Shown: piece after piece, positions 24,650-31,028 of the stretch | How positions within the stretch are numbered: the first letter of the stretch is position 1 | Layout: each line of letters begins with the position of its first letter | Origin: a virus | Virus record (IMG/VR): IMGVR_UViG_3300009175_000004 | Location: 1 to 34,757 of that record | DNA length: 34,757 bases | Reading direction: 5' to 3' (one strand) | Program-made: the position numbers and the translations under genes | Notes under the pieces: model-generated | Told to the model about the DNA's origin: nothing | Seen by the model: only the letters and a program-made list of their open reading frames with translations | Databases searched by the model: none

Positions 24650-25007
24650 TCCCTTTTTTGAACGTGAAGTGAAATCGAGCATGGTCACCATTTCCCTGAT
24701 GGCGATCAACCACCCCCAGGACAGGGAGGCCATGTTCTGCCGGTTGATCCACGACTTCGCATCCCTGGAATGGTTCTTTGTTGAAGGGCCTATCTCCAGC
24801 CACCTAGAGGGGCTCATGAATGCGTGTTGCCTCGCCTGTGGCTCAGACATCCCACGGGTGGAACCGACCTACACTTTCCATACCCCCCTGTGGGACGAAT
24901 GGGCGCTCAAGGTGAACCTGGAGGCATGTCGGCGGGTGGGGGTGAGATACGGTGCCATCAACAATGCTCACCTGATCGAGTGGCTGAACTATTTTCAAAA
25001 GATTTGA
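24642..25007 (+). CDS. Hypothetical early protein (121 aa)
   Basis: Starts at ATG 24642, overlapping the helicase stop by 8 bases. The product is aromatic-rich with a Cys pair (NACCLACGSD). Notable segments are MAINHPQDREAMFCRLIHDF, HTPLWDEWALKVNLEACRR and INNAHLIEWLNYFQKI. It ends just before promoter P2; its last codons already contain the first TCAAAA repeat of that region. I do not recognise the family. Position suggests a replication-associated accessory role. Confidence 0.6.
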   Translation: MTDPFFEREVKSSMVTISLMAINHPQDREAMFCRLIHDFASLEWFFVEGPISSHLEGLMNACCLACGSDIPRVEPTYTFHTPLWDEWALKVNLEACRRVGVRYGAINNAHLIEWLNYFQKI

Positions 25008-25026
25008 AAAATATTCAAAAATAAGA

Positions 25027-25054
25027 TTGCAATCGGCTCAAAAGGCCTTATAAT
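25027..25054 (+). promoter_or_regulatory. Second early promoter P2 with leader
   Basis: TTGCAA (25027-25032), a 16-base spacer and TATAAT (25049-25054). The spacer carries TCAAAAGG at the same place as P1, and another TCAAAA lies 23 bases upstream (25015-25020 and 25038-25043); a third is at 24995-25000. The consensus of both promoters is TTGNAAT-N4-TCAAAAGGNCTTATANTT. The leader to 25154 is about 95 bases, begins with a TAGGG/CCCTA hairpin (25061-25075) and holds no convincing gene. Confidence 0.78.
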
Positions 25055-25154
25055 TAAGTATAGGGAAAAGCCCTAAGGAGCCTCTCTAGCGGAATGCGAC
25101 GTGCAGATCCCGCGCAACATCTCCTAACCAACCCCATACAGCGAGGAACCCGCT

Positions 25155-26123
25155 ATGGCACACAACCTTTACGAAAACAGCATGGCCTTCACTGGCGCAA
25201 AGCCTTGGCACAGCCTGGGAACGTCCTTTGACGGTGCCTTCACGGCTGAGCAGGCCATTGATGCCGCTCATCTCGGATTTGTGGTCACCAAGGAGCCTGT
25301 TTATCGCATGATCTGCGGGGAGCCTGCCCAGGTGCCCCATCAGTTCGTCACCGTGAACAACGACAATCAGGAAATTCTGGGGATGGTCGGGGATCAATAC
25401 GAGGTTTTGCAAAATCGGGAGGCTTTCGGATTTTTCGATGAACTTCTTTCAGAAACCGGTGCTACTTATCAGACTGCAGGGGCTCTCGGAAAGGGCGAAC
25501 GGATCTGGCTTATGGCAAAACTGCCGGAATCCTTTGACATTCTCATGGGCGACCAAGTGGATCAGTTCTGCCTTTTGTCGGCTGGCCACGATGGCAATTC
25601 TTCGGTAGACGTCCGGTTTACCCCCATCCGAGTAGTTTGCCAAAACACCCTGACCGCAGCTCTGGATGGCTCCAGAGAAACCGTGTCCATCCGGCATACG
25701 GAATCCTGCAAATCCCGGCTCTCTCAGGCTGCGATCATCCTAAAGGAAATGCGGGCCCACTTTGCCGCCCTCGGGGAAGTATTTCAGGAACTCGCTAGTG
25801 TTCGCATTGACGATGCCTGGATCGCCGCATACGAAGAGAAGCTGTTCGGCCCCATGCCTCAACAGGACGCCCACGGAATCACAAAGAACCTCTGGCAGAA
25901 GAAAATGACCGCCTACGAGGCCAAACTGGATCACGGAATGGGTGTCTGGATTCCCGGTGTGAAGGAAACCGCCTGGGGTGCATACAATGCTGCCATCGAG
26001 TTCGCGGACTATGAGTTTCCGGTTCGGGATGAAGAAAAGCGCACCGAGTCAATACTTTGGGGTCGGGCGAATGATTTCAAGCAAACCGCCTTTGATGCAG
26101 CTCTTGTGCTGGCCCGGAGGTAA
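25155..26123 (+). CDS. DUF932 (phage/plasmid-like, TIGR03299) protein
   Basis: 322 residues. Family hallmarks: KPWHSLGTSFDGAFTAEQAI, VTVNNDNQEILGMVGDQYEV, LQNREAFGFFDELL, GKGERIWLMAKLP, and the central STVD-type motif (SSVDVRFTPIRVVCQNTLTA). The C-terminal part is helical. DUF932 proteins are widespread in phages and plasmids; their activity is not established, though an association with replication or recombination is often suspected. It is the first and longest gene behind promoter P2, so it is probably strongly expressed early. Confidence 0.87.
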   Translation: MAHNLYENSMAFTGAKPWHSLGTSFDGAFTAEQAIDAAHLGFVVTKEPVYRMICGEPAQVPHQFVTVNNDNQEILGMVGDQYEVLQNREAFGFFDELLSETGATYQTAGALGKGERIWLMAKLPESFDILMGDQVDQFCLLSAGHDGNSSVDVRFTPIRVVCQNTLTAALDGSRETVSIRHTESCKSRLSQAAIILKEMRAHFAALGEVFQELASVRIDDAWIAAYEEKLFGPMPQQDAHGITKNLWQKKMTAYEAKLDHGMGVWIPGVKETAWGAYNAAIEFADYEFPVRDEEKRTESILWGRANDFKQTAFDAALVLARR

Positions 26124-26124
26124 T

Positions 26125-26349
26125 ATGTCCCTCGAAGAAATAATGAATCTGCTGGCGAAGTATGGTGATCCGTCTCTGCGAGTGATGAGTCGCGGCTGGT
26201 ATTGTGCGGTTCAGGTGTTTGATCCTAGCGATGGCATTCGGTTTGATGTCCGCTCTGATTTCGATCACGCAACTTCGATGGATGCCGCCAATCTCTGCAT
26301 GGAGCGGCTGAATACTTCACTAGCTCGTCTTGCCACACGCGGGGCATGA
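26125..26349 (+). CDS. Hypothetical early protein (74 aa)
   Basis: Starts at ATG 26125, 1 base after the DUF932 stop, with GGAGG 5 bases upstream. Pattern: SLEEIMNLLAKYGDPSLRVM, SRGWYCAVQVFDPSDGIRFD, VRSDFDHATSMDAANLCMER. A small alpha/beta protein with a C-terminal helix, similar in layout to short phage accessory proteins that sense or bind a partner, but no family can be named. Stop precedes the next start by 1 base. Confidence 0.65.
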   Translation: MSLEEIMNLLAKYGDPSLRVMSRGWYCAVQVFDPSDGIRFDVRSDFDHATSMDAANLCMERLNTSLARLATRGA

Positions 26350-26350
26350 A

Positions 26351-26551
26351 ATGAATCCCCGAAACGTCTCCAAGGCCCCTACACACTTGACCCGAGCCCA
26401 GGCCGCCCGTCTTCTAAAGATTCCTATGGTTTCGATCTACTGGCACTGTAGGAAAGGGGGGCCGTTCGAGGTGGAAACGTGGTGGGAAACGCCTATGATA
26501 CCCATGGAACAGATCATGGCCTTCCGAACCAAGCAAGGCCGGATGAGATGA
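26351..26551 (+). CDS. Small helix-turn-helix (MerR/excisionase-like) protein
   Basis: 66 residues from ATG 26351. LTRAQAARLLKIPMVSIYWH followed by CRKGGPF has the layout of excisionase/MerR-type DNA-binding domains ('a-x-x-L-x-[IV]-x-x-x-[ST]-[IV]-x-x-W/h-x-x-x-G'). It is probably a transcription factor or DNA-bending accessory. No integrase is present for it to serve as an excisionase. The stop overlaps the next gene as ATGA. Confidence 0.65.
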   Translation: MNPRNVSKAPTHLTRAQAARLLKIPMVSIYWHCRKGGPFEVETWWETPMIPMEQIMAFRTKQGRMR

Positions 26552-26868
26552 AACACCAGATCCGCCCCCGTCGGTTGGAGTCATTGGAATGGTTGGCCCT
26601 TGTTCGAGCGCTACCGTGCCTCTGTTGCACCAAAGATGATCTGACCCAGATAACACCAACCGAAGCCCACCACATCCGCAGAGACGCAGCCAGGGGCCTT
26701 TATGGATATTCTCAAAAAGCCAGCGATTTTGAGACAATCCCTCTTTGTGCCATTCATCACTGGAACGGGGTTCATTCGATTCTGTCTCATCGAGAATTTG
26801 AACGTCGATATGGCAACGAACGAGATCTGCTGGAAGAGATACTGATCAAGCTAAAGGGGATGGAATGA
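26548..26868 (+). CDS. HNH-type zinc nuclease, Ref/DUF968-like
   Basis: 106 residues from ATG 26548. Metal and active-site residues: Cys24-Leu-Cys26-Cys27 (LPCLCC), AHHIRR with His41/His42, and the LCAIHHWNGVH motif with Cys67, His70 and His71. The spacing and KASDFETIPLCAIHH resemble the P1 Ref / YbcO family ('K-x-x-D-x-x-x-I/V-P-L-C-x-x-H-H'), which are HNH-like nucleases linked to recombination. Together with YqaJ and VRR-NUC it makes a third nuclease in the early set. Confidence 0.8.
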   Translation: MKHQIRPRRLESLEWLALVRALPCLCCTKDDLTQITPTEAHHIRRDAARGLYGYSQKASDFETIPLCAIHHWNGVHSILSHREFERRYGNERDLLEEILIKLKGME

Positions 26869-27257
26869 CCACTTACTCCTACTCTGTGATTTCCCCCGCC
26901 TATCCCCGCGTCCAGCTCCGGCTGGTAGCCTACGCGCCAGCAGCGATGGCCGGGCTGTGGAAGATCGTCCTGCAGGTCATCGAGCACGGTCACCCGCTGG
27001 CCGAGCATCCAGTGTCCGAGAACGTGCTGGCCGATGAGCAGGCGGTCTTGGACTGGATCGCGTGGCAGGAGGGGGAGGGTTGGGATTTCGTGCCGGACGG
27101 ATACAAGGCGCGACAGAAAAAATCCCCCATGCCGATCGCGATCTCCGCGCGACAATTTCCAGCTGATCTGCGGAGCGTCTCTATGGGCGTTGACCGGCTG
27201 AAATCAAAAAATGGCCCGTGCATTGCGGTGCGCGGATTGCCTGGGGGAATACGGTGA
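26865..27257 (+). CDS. Hypothetical protein (up to 130 aa)
   Basis: Starts ATGA-coupled to the HNH gene. Segments: RVQLRLVAYAPAAMAGLWKI, VLDWIAWQEGEGWDFVPDGY. Codon choice and GC differ from the upstream early genes; from here to 28.4 kb the sequence looks like a different compositional block. The last 45 codons share DNA with the smaller frame 27211-27324, so one of the two may end or start elsewhere. Not recognised. Confidence 0.5.
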   Translation: MTTYSYSVISPAYPRVQLRLVAYAPAAMAGLWKIVLQVIEHGHPLAEHPVSENVLADEQAVLDWIAWQEGEGWDFVPDGYKARQKKSPMPIAISARQFPADLRSVSMGVDRLKSKNGPCIAVRGLPGGIR

Positions 27258-27324
27258 GAGCGGGCAAAACGCGCTCTTCGAGGCATTGAAGGAACTAGCA
27301 AACAAGAGGAGGACCAAGGCATGA
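27211..27324 (+). CDS. 37-residue protein, ATGA-coupled to the next gene
   Basis: Frame ATG 27211 to TGA 27324, product MARALRCADCLGEYGESG followed by a helical, basic C-terminus (FEALKELANKRRTKA). It has one CxxC pair. Its stop overlaps the start of the 84-residue gene as ATGA, which supports real translation. Against it: no clear ribosome-binding site and overlap with the end of the preceding frame. Confidence 0.4.
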   Translation: MARALRCADCLGEYGESGQNALFEALKELANKRRTKA

Positions 27325-27575
27325 TAAAAAGATCTCTCATCAGTTTTGACGCTGCAAACTTCGGAGAGCACAAATGGAAGCTCGTCGTGCTCTGCCAATT
27401 CGGCCCGATCAAATGGACGCGCGTGTACTATGCCTGTGGCGGCTTCAGAGTCTACGGTGACACAGCTGTTTCGGCGATTGACTGGCGCGATAAGAGCGGC
27501 GTGCTCATGATGAGTCGAACGCTTACGCACGATCTCGATACGCTGCTCAAGAGAGCAATGGCCTATGCGCGATGA
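27321..27575 (+). CDS. Hypothetical protein (84 aa)
   Basis: 84 residues with a well-behaved beta-rich composition: SLISFDAANFGEHKWKLVVL, FGPIKWTRVYYACGGFRVYG, VSAIDWRDKSGVLMMSRTLT. AGGAGG lies 8 bases before ATG 27321. It ends in ATGA with the first micro-membrane gene. No family recognised; small early or accessory gene. Confidence 0.6.
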   Translation: MIKRSLISFDAANFGEHKWKLVVLCQFGPIKWTRVYYACGGFRVYGDTAVSAIDWRDKSGVLMMSRTLTHDLDTLLKRAMAYAR

Positions 27576-27676
27576 AATGGCTGTACACAATCCTCGACTC
27601 GGGTATCGGATGTCTCCTGTTCTTGCTCCTCGGAATCGTCGGCATCGCGCTCGTTCTTCTGTATGGTCCGCGTTGA
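27572..27676 (+). CDS. 34-residue single-TM micro-protein
   Basis: ATG 27572 to TGA 27676. Residues 11-31 (GIGCLLFLLLGIVGIALVLL) form one strong membrane helix after a short N-terminal MKWLYTILDS. The start overlaps the preceding stop as ATGA. Such micro-proteins could be holin-like or host-takeover membrane peptides; function unknown. Confidence 0.55.
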   Translation: MKWLYTILDSGIGCLLFLLLGIVGIALVLLYGPR

Positions 27677-27777
27677 TTCACTTAACGGAGATCATTCGAA
27701 ACTTGAGTGAGACTGCGTTCTGGCTTCTGCTCGGATACATCGGTCTGCGCGTGCTGAAGATCTTCTTAAACGCCTGA
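27673..27777 (+). CDS. 34-residue single-TM micro-protein with TTG start
   Basis: TTG 27673 to TGA 27777, overlapping the stop of the previous micro-gene (TTGA). Residues 12-31 (ETAFWLLLGYIGLRVLKIFL) form a membrane helix. The TTG start with no ribosome-binding site implies coupling to the previous gene. Length equal to its neighbour may be coincidence. Existence is less certain than the previous one. Confidence 0.4.
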   Translation: MIHLTEIIRNLSETAFWLLLGYIGLRVLKIFLNA

Positions 27778-27818
27778 TTGCGACTGGTTCCGCTTGAGCG
27801 CCCTACAACACTACAGCG

Positions 27819-27949
27819 GCCTAACGGCAAAGATAACCGGCGCTGCCGGGGAAGGAGACAAAGCAATGGACCGAGAGATAGACGAGGAAGGCAATCTGGT
27901 AAGGCCATGGAGAACCAAGGCAACGTCCGGGTTGAACGATGGGTTAGGC
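27819..27949 (-). repeat. attC: attC-like recombination site A (integron cassette site)
   Basis: 131 bases. Read on the minus strand: R'' GCCTAAC, spacer CCATCG, L'' TTcAACcCGGaCG, a long variable loop, L' CGCCGGTTAT, spacer, R' GTTAGGC. L'' and L' pair once the lower-case bases bulge out. The bulged c and a occupy the same places as in classical attC sites such as that of aadA cassettes (TTcAAGCCGaCGC). The loop holds, on the plus strand, the GGAAGGAG box and ATG of the next gene. Confidence 0.78.
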
Positions 27950-28153
27950 GGCTGGCAACCATTTGAACTCGCCGACGAAAGTGAACAGAAACACGGTTGG
28001 ACAATCTCAACAAAGACGCTCGAAGCCATCAGAAAAAAGATCAAGGAATCTGGATTTGATGCGCCTAGCTGGGAAGGGATTGAGAACGTGCTGATCACCA
28101 TGACTGGGTTGAAAAGGAATCCAAAGGCTGAACCGGAAGTGGATGACGCCTAA
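27825..28153. mobile_element. Integron-type gene cassette 1 (329 bp)
   Basis: Bounded by the expected G|TT cleavage points of attC A (27825|27824) and attC B (28154|28153). It contains exactly one complete gene (27866-28153), which reads on the plus strand, opposite to the canonical attC direction. The gene's TAA ends on the last base of the cassette. No integrase is encoded in the genome. Confidence 0.7.
27866..28153 (+). CDS. Cassette 1 protein (95 aa), unknown function
   Basis: Starts at ATG 27866 with AAGGAG 8 bases before, both inside the variable loop of attC A; the coding sequence runs out through the R box and ends with the TAA of the next GCCTAAC. The first 28 residues are therefore encoded by the recombination site. 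The body is charged and helical: GWQPFELADESEQKHGWTIS, KTLEAIRKKIKESGFDAPSW, EGIENVLITMTGL. A longer frame from 27794 exists but lacks a ribosome-binding site. No family recognised; small orphan proteins are typical of integron cassettes. Confidence 0.65.
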   Translation: MDREIDEEGNLVRPWRTKATSGLNDGLGGWQPFELADESEQKHGWTISTKTLEAIRKKIKESGFDAPSWEGIENVLITMTGLKRNPKAEPEVDDA

Positions 28154-28246
28154 CGATCCCGACATAACCGGCCCCGCCGTGGGCCAGGAGGAACGACATG
28201 AAAAATCACACTGAAGGCGGGGTCCGAGTTGATGGAGTGGTTAGGC
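28148..28246 (-). repeat. attC: attC-like recombination site B
   Basis: 99 bases. Minus strand: R'' GCCTAAC, spacer CACTC, L'' CATcAACtCGGaCCCCGCC, loop, L' GGCGGGGCCGGTTATG, spacer, R' GTTAGGC. The L arms pair over 16 bases with only three single-base bulges (c, t, a). The loop carries the plus-strand AGGAGG box and ATG of the gene at 28198. The plus-strand TAA of the upstream gene lies in GCCTAAC. Confidence 0.82.
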
Positions 28247-28434
28247 GGCCCCTTTGGACATTTGAGAACTACCTGGAAGCCAAGGGATTTCAGGCCGATG
28301 CCTGCATTGCCACCACGCACCCGGACTTTTACCGGCTGGCGCGGAACCTTTGGGACGGCCTGAACGTGATTGCAGATTGCCGAACACATGACACACCAGC
28401 GGAATTTGCAGAGGATGCGCTGAAGGACGCCTAA
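28154..28434. mobile_element. Integron-type gene cassette 2 (281 bp)
   Basis: Lies between the expected cleavage points of attC B (28154|28153) and attC C (28435|28434). It holds one complete plus-strand gene whose start is in attC B and whose TAA ends on the last cassette base, the same design as cassette 1. Confidence 0.7.
28198..28434 (+). CDS. Cassette 2 protein (78 aa), unknown function
   Basis: ATG 28198 with AGGAGG 6 bases upstream, inside the attC B loop. The first 16-17 residues (MKNHTEGGVRVDGVVRR) come from the attC; the body is PLWTFENYLEAKGFQADACI followed by TTHPDFYRLARNLWDGLNVI and a C-terminal acidic helix. It ends GCC TAA at the next R box. Well-formed globular composition; not recognised. 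It probably depends on early transcription from upstream, since no promoter is seen nearby. Confidence 0.7.
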   Translation: MKNHTEGGVRVDGVVRRPLWTFENYLEAKGFQADACIATTHPDFYRLARNLWDGLNVIADCRTHDTPAEFAEDALKDA

Positions 28435-28527
28435 CGATTGCCTTAACCGGCCCAAGGGCCAGCGAGGAGATGGATGATGGAGAACAACACGCAGGCCCTT
28501 GGGTCCGAGTTGAAGCCCCGGTTACTT
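28429..28527 (-). repeat. attC: attC-like recombination site C, abutting the tail-fibre gene
   Basis: 99 bases. Minus strand: degenerate R'' AAGTAAC, spacer CGGGGC, L'' CTTcAACtCGGaCCC continuing AAGGGCC, loop, L' pairing over 19 bases with three bulges, spacer GCAATC, R' GTTAGGC. The R'' contains the TAA stop of the tail-fibre gene, as in a cassette gene ending in its attC. The loop has plus-strand GAGGAG and ATG codons, but the frame there soon stops in the fibre region. It also lies where the early and late units converge, so its hairpin might help to end transcripts. Confidence 0.8.
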
Positions 28528-30669
28528 ATTTCCCATCAGTTTAGAAACAAGTTCTTTCAATTCGGCCACTTCTGTTTCGATGGCCGAGATTCTAGCATTA
28601 TGAGTTACAAAATCTTGTTCTTGGAGTTGATGAATAATTAAGGTTGTTAACCTATCATAGGCTACACCTTGGGGCGTTTTAACGGCCCCAGATTTAACTT
28701 GGTGGTTGGGGGCGCCCCCTTCATTCAGCACGGTTTCATAATCATCCGCACTATAGCCGATCTGCACAAGCCGGGGATCACATTCATAAACCTCCTCCGC
28801 CGCTAACCCCCACCAAGACCATTGTGGGTTATCGGCTGGGCATAAAGACCTATACCAAATGGGACGCAACTTGTAAATATTAGCACTATAATCTGCGTTC
28901 ATTGTTTCGACATCAGTTTTATATTGCAATGACGATGTAGAGCGCAAGATATTATTACTCGCCCCGGAATCCAAAAAGGCATTCGCCGAGCTTGCCGTGG
29001 TTGTGATGCTCGGGAAAGAAACGGCACCTCTTAGGCCCCTCAGTGTAATACCCCAAGTTATCGTTCCACCTGCCGTTCCTGTTCCGGTCGATTCCAACCA
29101 CTGGCACTGAGATGTTGATGCCGTTGCCTGACATTGTGAAAGTGCAGCATAAAACGTACTTGCATTATTGAATTTCCAACCACCGCTTGCATAATAGGCA
29201 TTGCACACCAAATTGGATGCACCGCTGGCCCCCGTCTGTAATGCTAAAGAGGCATCGCCATTACTTACCGTCTTGAACGTGGTATCAAAATTGGTATTAG
29301 CTGTTCCCAAGAAAAGCTGGCTCCCAGAAAAAATAGCCTTGGTCGCCGAAATCCCACCCGCGCACTGAAGCGCCCCTGTAGTAGAAGAGGAAGTGTCGGT
29401 TGTGTCACCGAAAGTAACTAGGCCGGTGCTCGTCGCAATGGCCTTATTGGTCGTGCCACCTCCCGAGATTGCACCGATATTGAGCCCGATGTTTGTCGTG
29501 CAAGTCAGTCCTGAAGCGTTCTGAGCCCCGAGATTGATGCCATAGACCGTCGTTGCCGTTCCGGCGGTGAGCGTGTTCGTGGTCGCAAGACCCAGGGTGT
29601 AAGTGCCCACATTGGCTGAGGCGTTGTTGAGCGTTGACGCGAGGGAGACGGCACCCGCATTCGTCCAAGTCGAGGCCCCCGTGATGCTGGAGGTCCCGCG
29701 AAGGATATACGTCGATGTGCCCCCGCCAGAGTTGGATATTGAGAGCACAGACTGGGTTGCATACATGGCTGAGATTGTCCCGGCCCCATTGTGTGTCGCG
29801 CCCGAATAGACACCGGCCAGCCCGCTCATGTTGTTCCCGCTGGCGGTCGTGGCATCGGAGCGCATCCCGATTACTGTCGAAGTGCCCGACGACGCAGGGG
29901 ATGCGGTGATCTGTGAATACTGACCGTAGATCGAGCCGGAGATGTCCGCAGAGGTCGCAGAGATGCCGATCCCCCCCGTCACCGTCACGGATGCAGCAGT
30001 AGGGCTCGTGCATTCCGTGGCGTTCGTGGATGCGAGCACGCCCGAGAAGGTGTTCGTTCCCGACCACGTTTGCGCGACTTCCAGAAGCCCCATCGTGTAG
30101 GTCGCAGAAGACTCGGCGGGGATGTTCACCACCACGTTATTTGCCGTGGCCGCACCCTGTAGCTTATAGGTTCCACCACCAGAGGCAGCGTTCATGGCGT
30201 AGCCAGATCCAGACCACATCCACTTGGCGGCGCTGATTCCACCCGCACTTTGCAATGCCCCGGAGGCCGACGAGGTCGCGTCAGTGGTGTTTGTGAACTG
30301 CGTCACGGCGGCAAGCTGCGTGGAAAGATAGCTGGCGTCAATCTCTGCGAGCACATCAAGCGTCGCTCCAACTCCGATGGTGAACTTCCCAAGCGTGTAG
30401 CGGTTCGCGCCGTTGGCTACCTGCACCGTCACCGTAACGGCTGCTGTGTCCTCGTTATAGATACGGATGCCGTCAACAAGGCGCTGATCGGCTGCGGGGG
30501 CAGCGACAAGCGTCTGTTCGGACGCGCCATTGAGAGAGCCCTTGCCTCCCCCAAACGTGTCAGCCGTGGTATCGACATAGCTCGTGTTGTAGGTCGGGTT
30601 TGTGGTCGCAGCCGCGCCGGACATCTTGGCGATGATGGTGTCGGATGTTCCAAGCGAAATGTATTTCAT
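28522..30669 (-). CDS. Tail fibre / spike with C-terminal S74 intramolecular chaperone
   Basis: 715 residues from ATG 30669 (ATGA with the gene before; the frame upstream overlaps that gene). The long glycine/serine/threonine-rich stem has recurring motifs of the form T-T-G-A-L-Q-x-A-G-G-I-S (SSASGALQSAGGISAAK and SSTTGALQCAGGISATK), typical of trimeric beta fibres. The last 135 residues are a peptidase S74 domain: SSLQYKTDVETMN, WWGLAAEEVYECDPRLV, QGVAYDRLTTLIIHQLQEQD, ending in a coiled coil (EVAELKELVSKL). The 3' portion below about 29400 is clearly AT-richer than the stem. It is likely the main receptor-binding protein. Confidence 0.87.
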   Translation of the reverse strand: MKYISLGTSDTIIAKMSGAAATTNPTYNTSYVDTTADTFGGGKGSLNGASEQTLVAAPAADQRLVDGIRIYNEDTAAVTVTVQVANGANRYTLGKFTIGVGATLDVLAEIDASYLSTQLAAVTQFTNTTDATSSASGALQSAGGISAAKWMWSGSGYAMNAASGGGTYKLQGAATANNVVVNIPAESSATYTMGLLEVAQTWSGTNTFSGVLASTNATECTSPTAASVTVTGGIGISATSADISGSIYGQYSQITASPASSGTSTVIGMRSDATTASGNNMSGLAGVYSGATHNGAGTISAMYATQSVLSISNSGGGTSTYILRGTSSITGASTWTNAGAVSLASTLNNASANVGTYTLGLATTNTLTAGTATTVYGINLGAQNASGLTCTTNIGLNIGAISGGGTTNKAIATSTGLVTFGDTTDTSSSTTGALQCAGGISATKAIFSGSQLFLGTANTNFDTTFKTVSNGDASLALQTGASGASNLVCNAYYASGGWKFNNASTFYAALSQCQATASTSQCQWLESTGTGTAGGTITWGITLRGLRGAVSFPSITTTASSANAFLDSGASNNILRSTSSLQYKTDVETMNADYSANIYKLRPIWYRSLCPADNPQWSWWGLAAEEVYECDPRLVQIGYSADDYETVLNEGGAPNHQVKSGAVKTPQGVAYDRLTTLIIHQLQEQDFVTHNARISAIETEVAELKELVSKLMGNK

Positions 30670-31028
30670 GCCCTTCCCCTTCGCGAGACCATTCGTGCGT
30701 GAGCCCTGGTCGCATATGCCGATGCACTGATGGGATTGCCGCTGGTTCCGTCTCCCGTGAGGGGAGATGTGACTGAGATACCACCACCCGTTACCACGCT
30801 CCATGCAGCATTCTTCCGTCCATAGGTGTTGCCATCGCTCGGCGCGTCCGTGAGGTAGGCCCCGGAGATCTGGAAGTAAGCCGCCGCATGACCTTGAAGT
30901 AAGGCCGAGTTTACGGCCTGAGAGGACGCGCCGAGGAACGGACCATCGCTCATGTCGCTTGATGCAAGCTGGACTTCCTTCTCGCCCCTTCCAGCGGTGT
31001 TACGGGCGAGAACCTTCTGTGCGGTCAT
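30666..31028 (-). CDS. Small fibre-type protein (120 aa)
   Basis: Starts MTAQKVLARNTAGRGEKE, closely similar to the N-terminus of the upstream neighbour. The middle QGHAAAYFQISGAYLTDAPS is a common fibre motif, followed by VTSPLTGDGTSGNPIS, also typical of fibre stems; the last 20 residues are basic and overlap the start of the long fibre. Probably an adaptor or short fibre attached to the tail tip through the shared N-terminal motif (inference). Confidence 0.68.
   Translation of the reverse strand: MTAQKVLARNTAGRGEKEVQLASSDMSDGPFLGASSQAVNSALLQGHAAAYFQISGAYLTDAPSDGNTYGRKNAAWSVVTGGGISVTSPLTGDGTSGNPISASAYATRAHARMVSRRGRA

Noticed and set aside
28150-28455. Minus-strand frame across cassette 2, which would match canonical attC direction
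   Set aside because: Its product is cysteine/arginine/valine-rich without globular pattern, and the plus-strand frame has a strong ribosome-binding site and natural composition.
28470-28542. 24-residue plus-strand frame starting in attC C (MDDGEQHAGPWVRVEAPV)
   Set aside because: Starts after GAGGAG but runs antisense into the fibre gene and stops quickly; more likely the stranded start of a cassette gene that is no longer there.
28522-30669. Diversity-generating retroelement acting on the tail fibre
   Set aside because: No reverse transcriptase gene and no template/variable repeat pair seen in the window.
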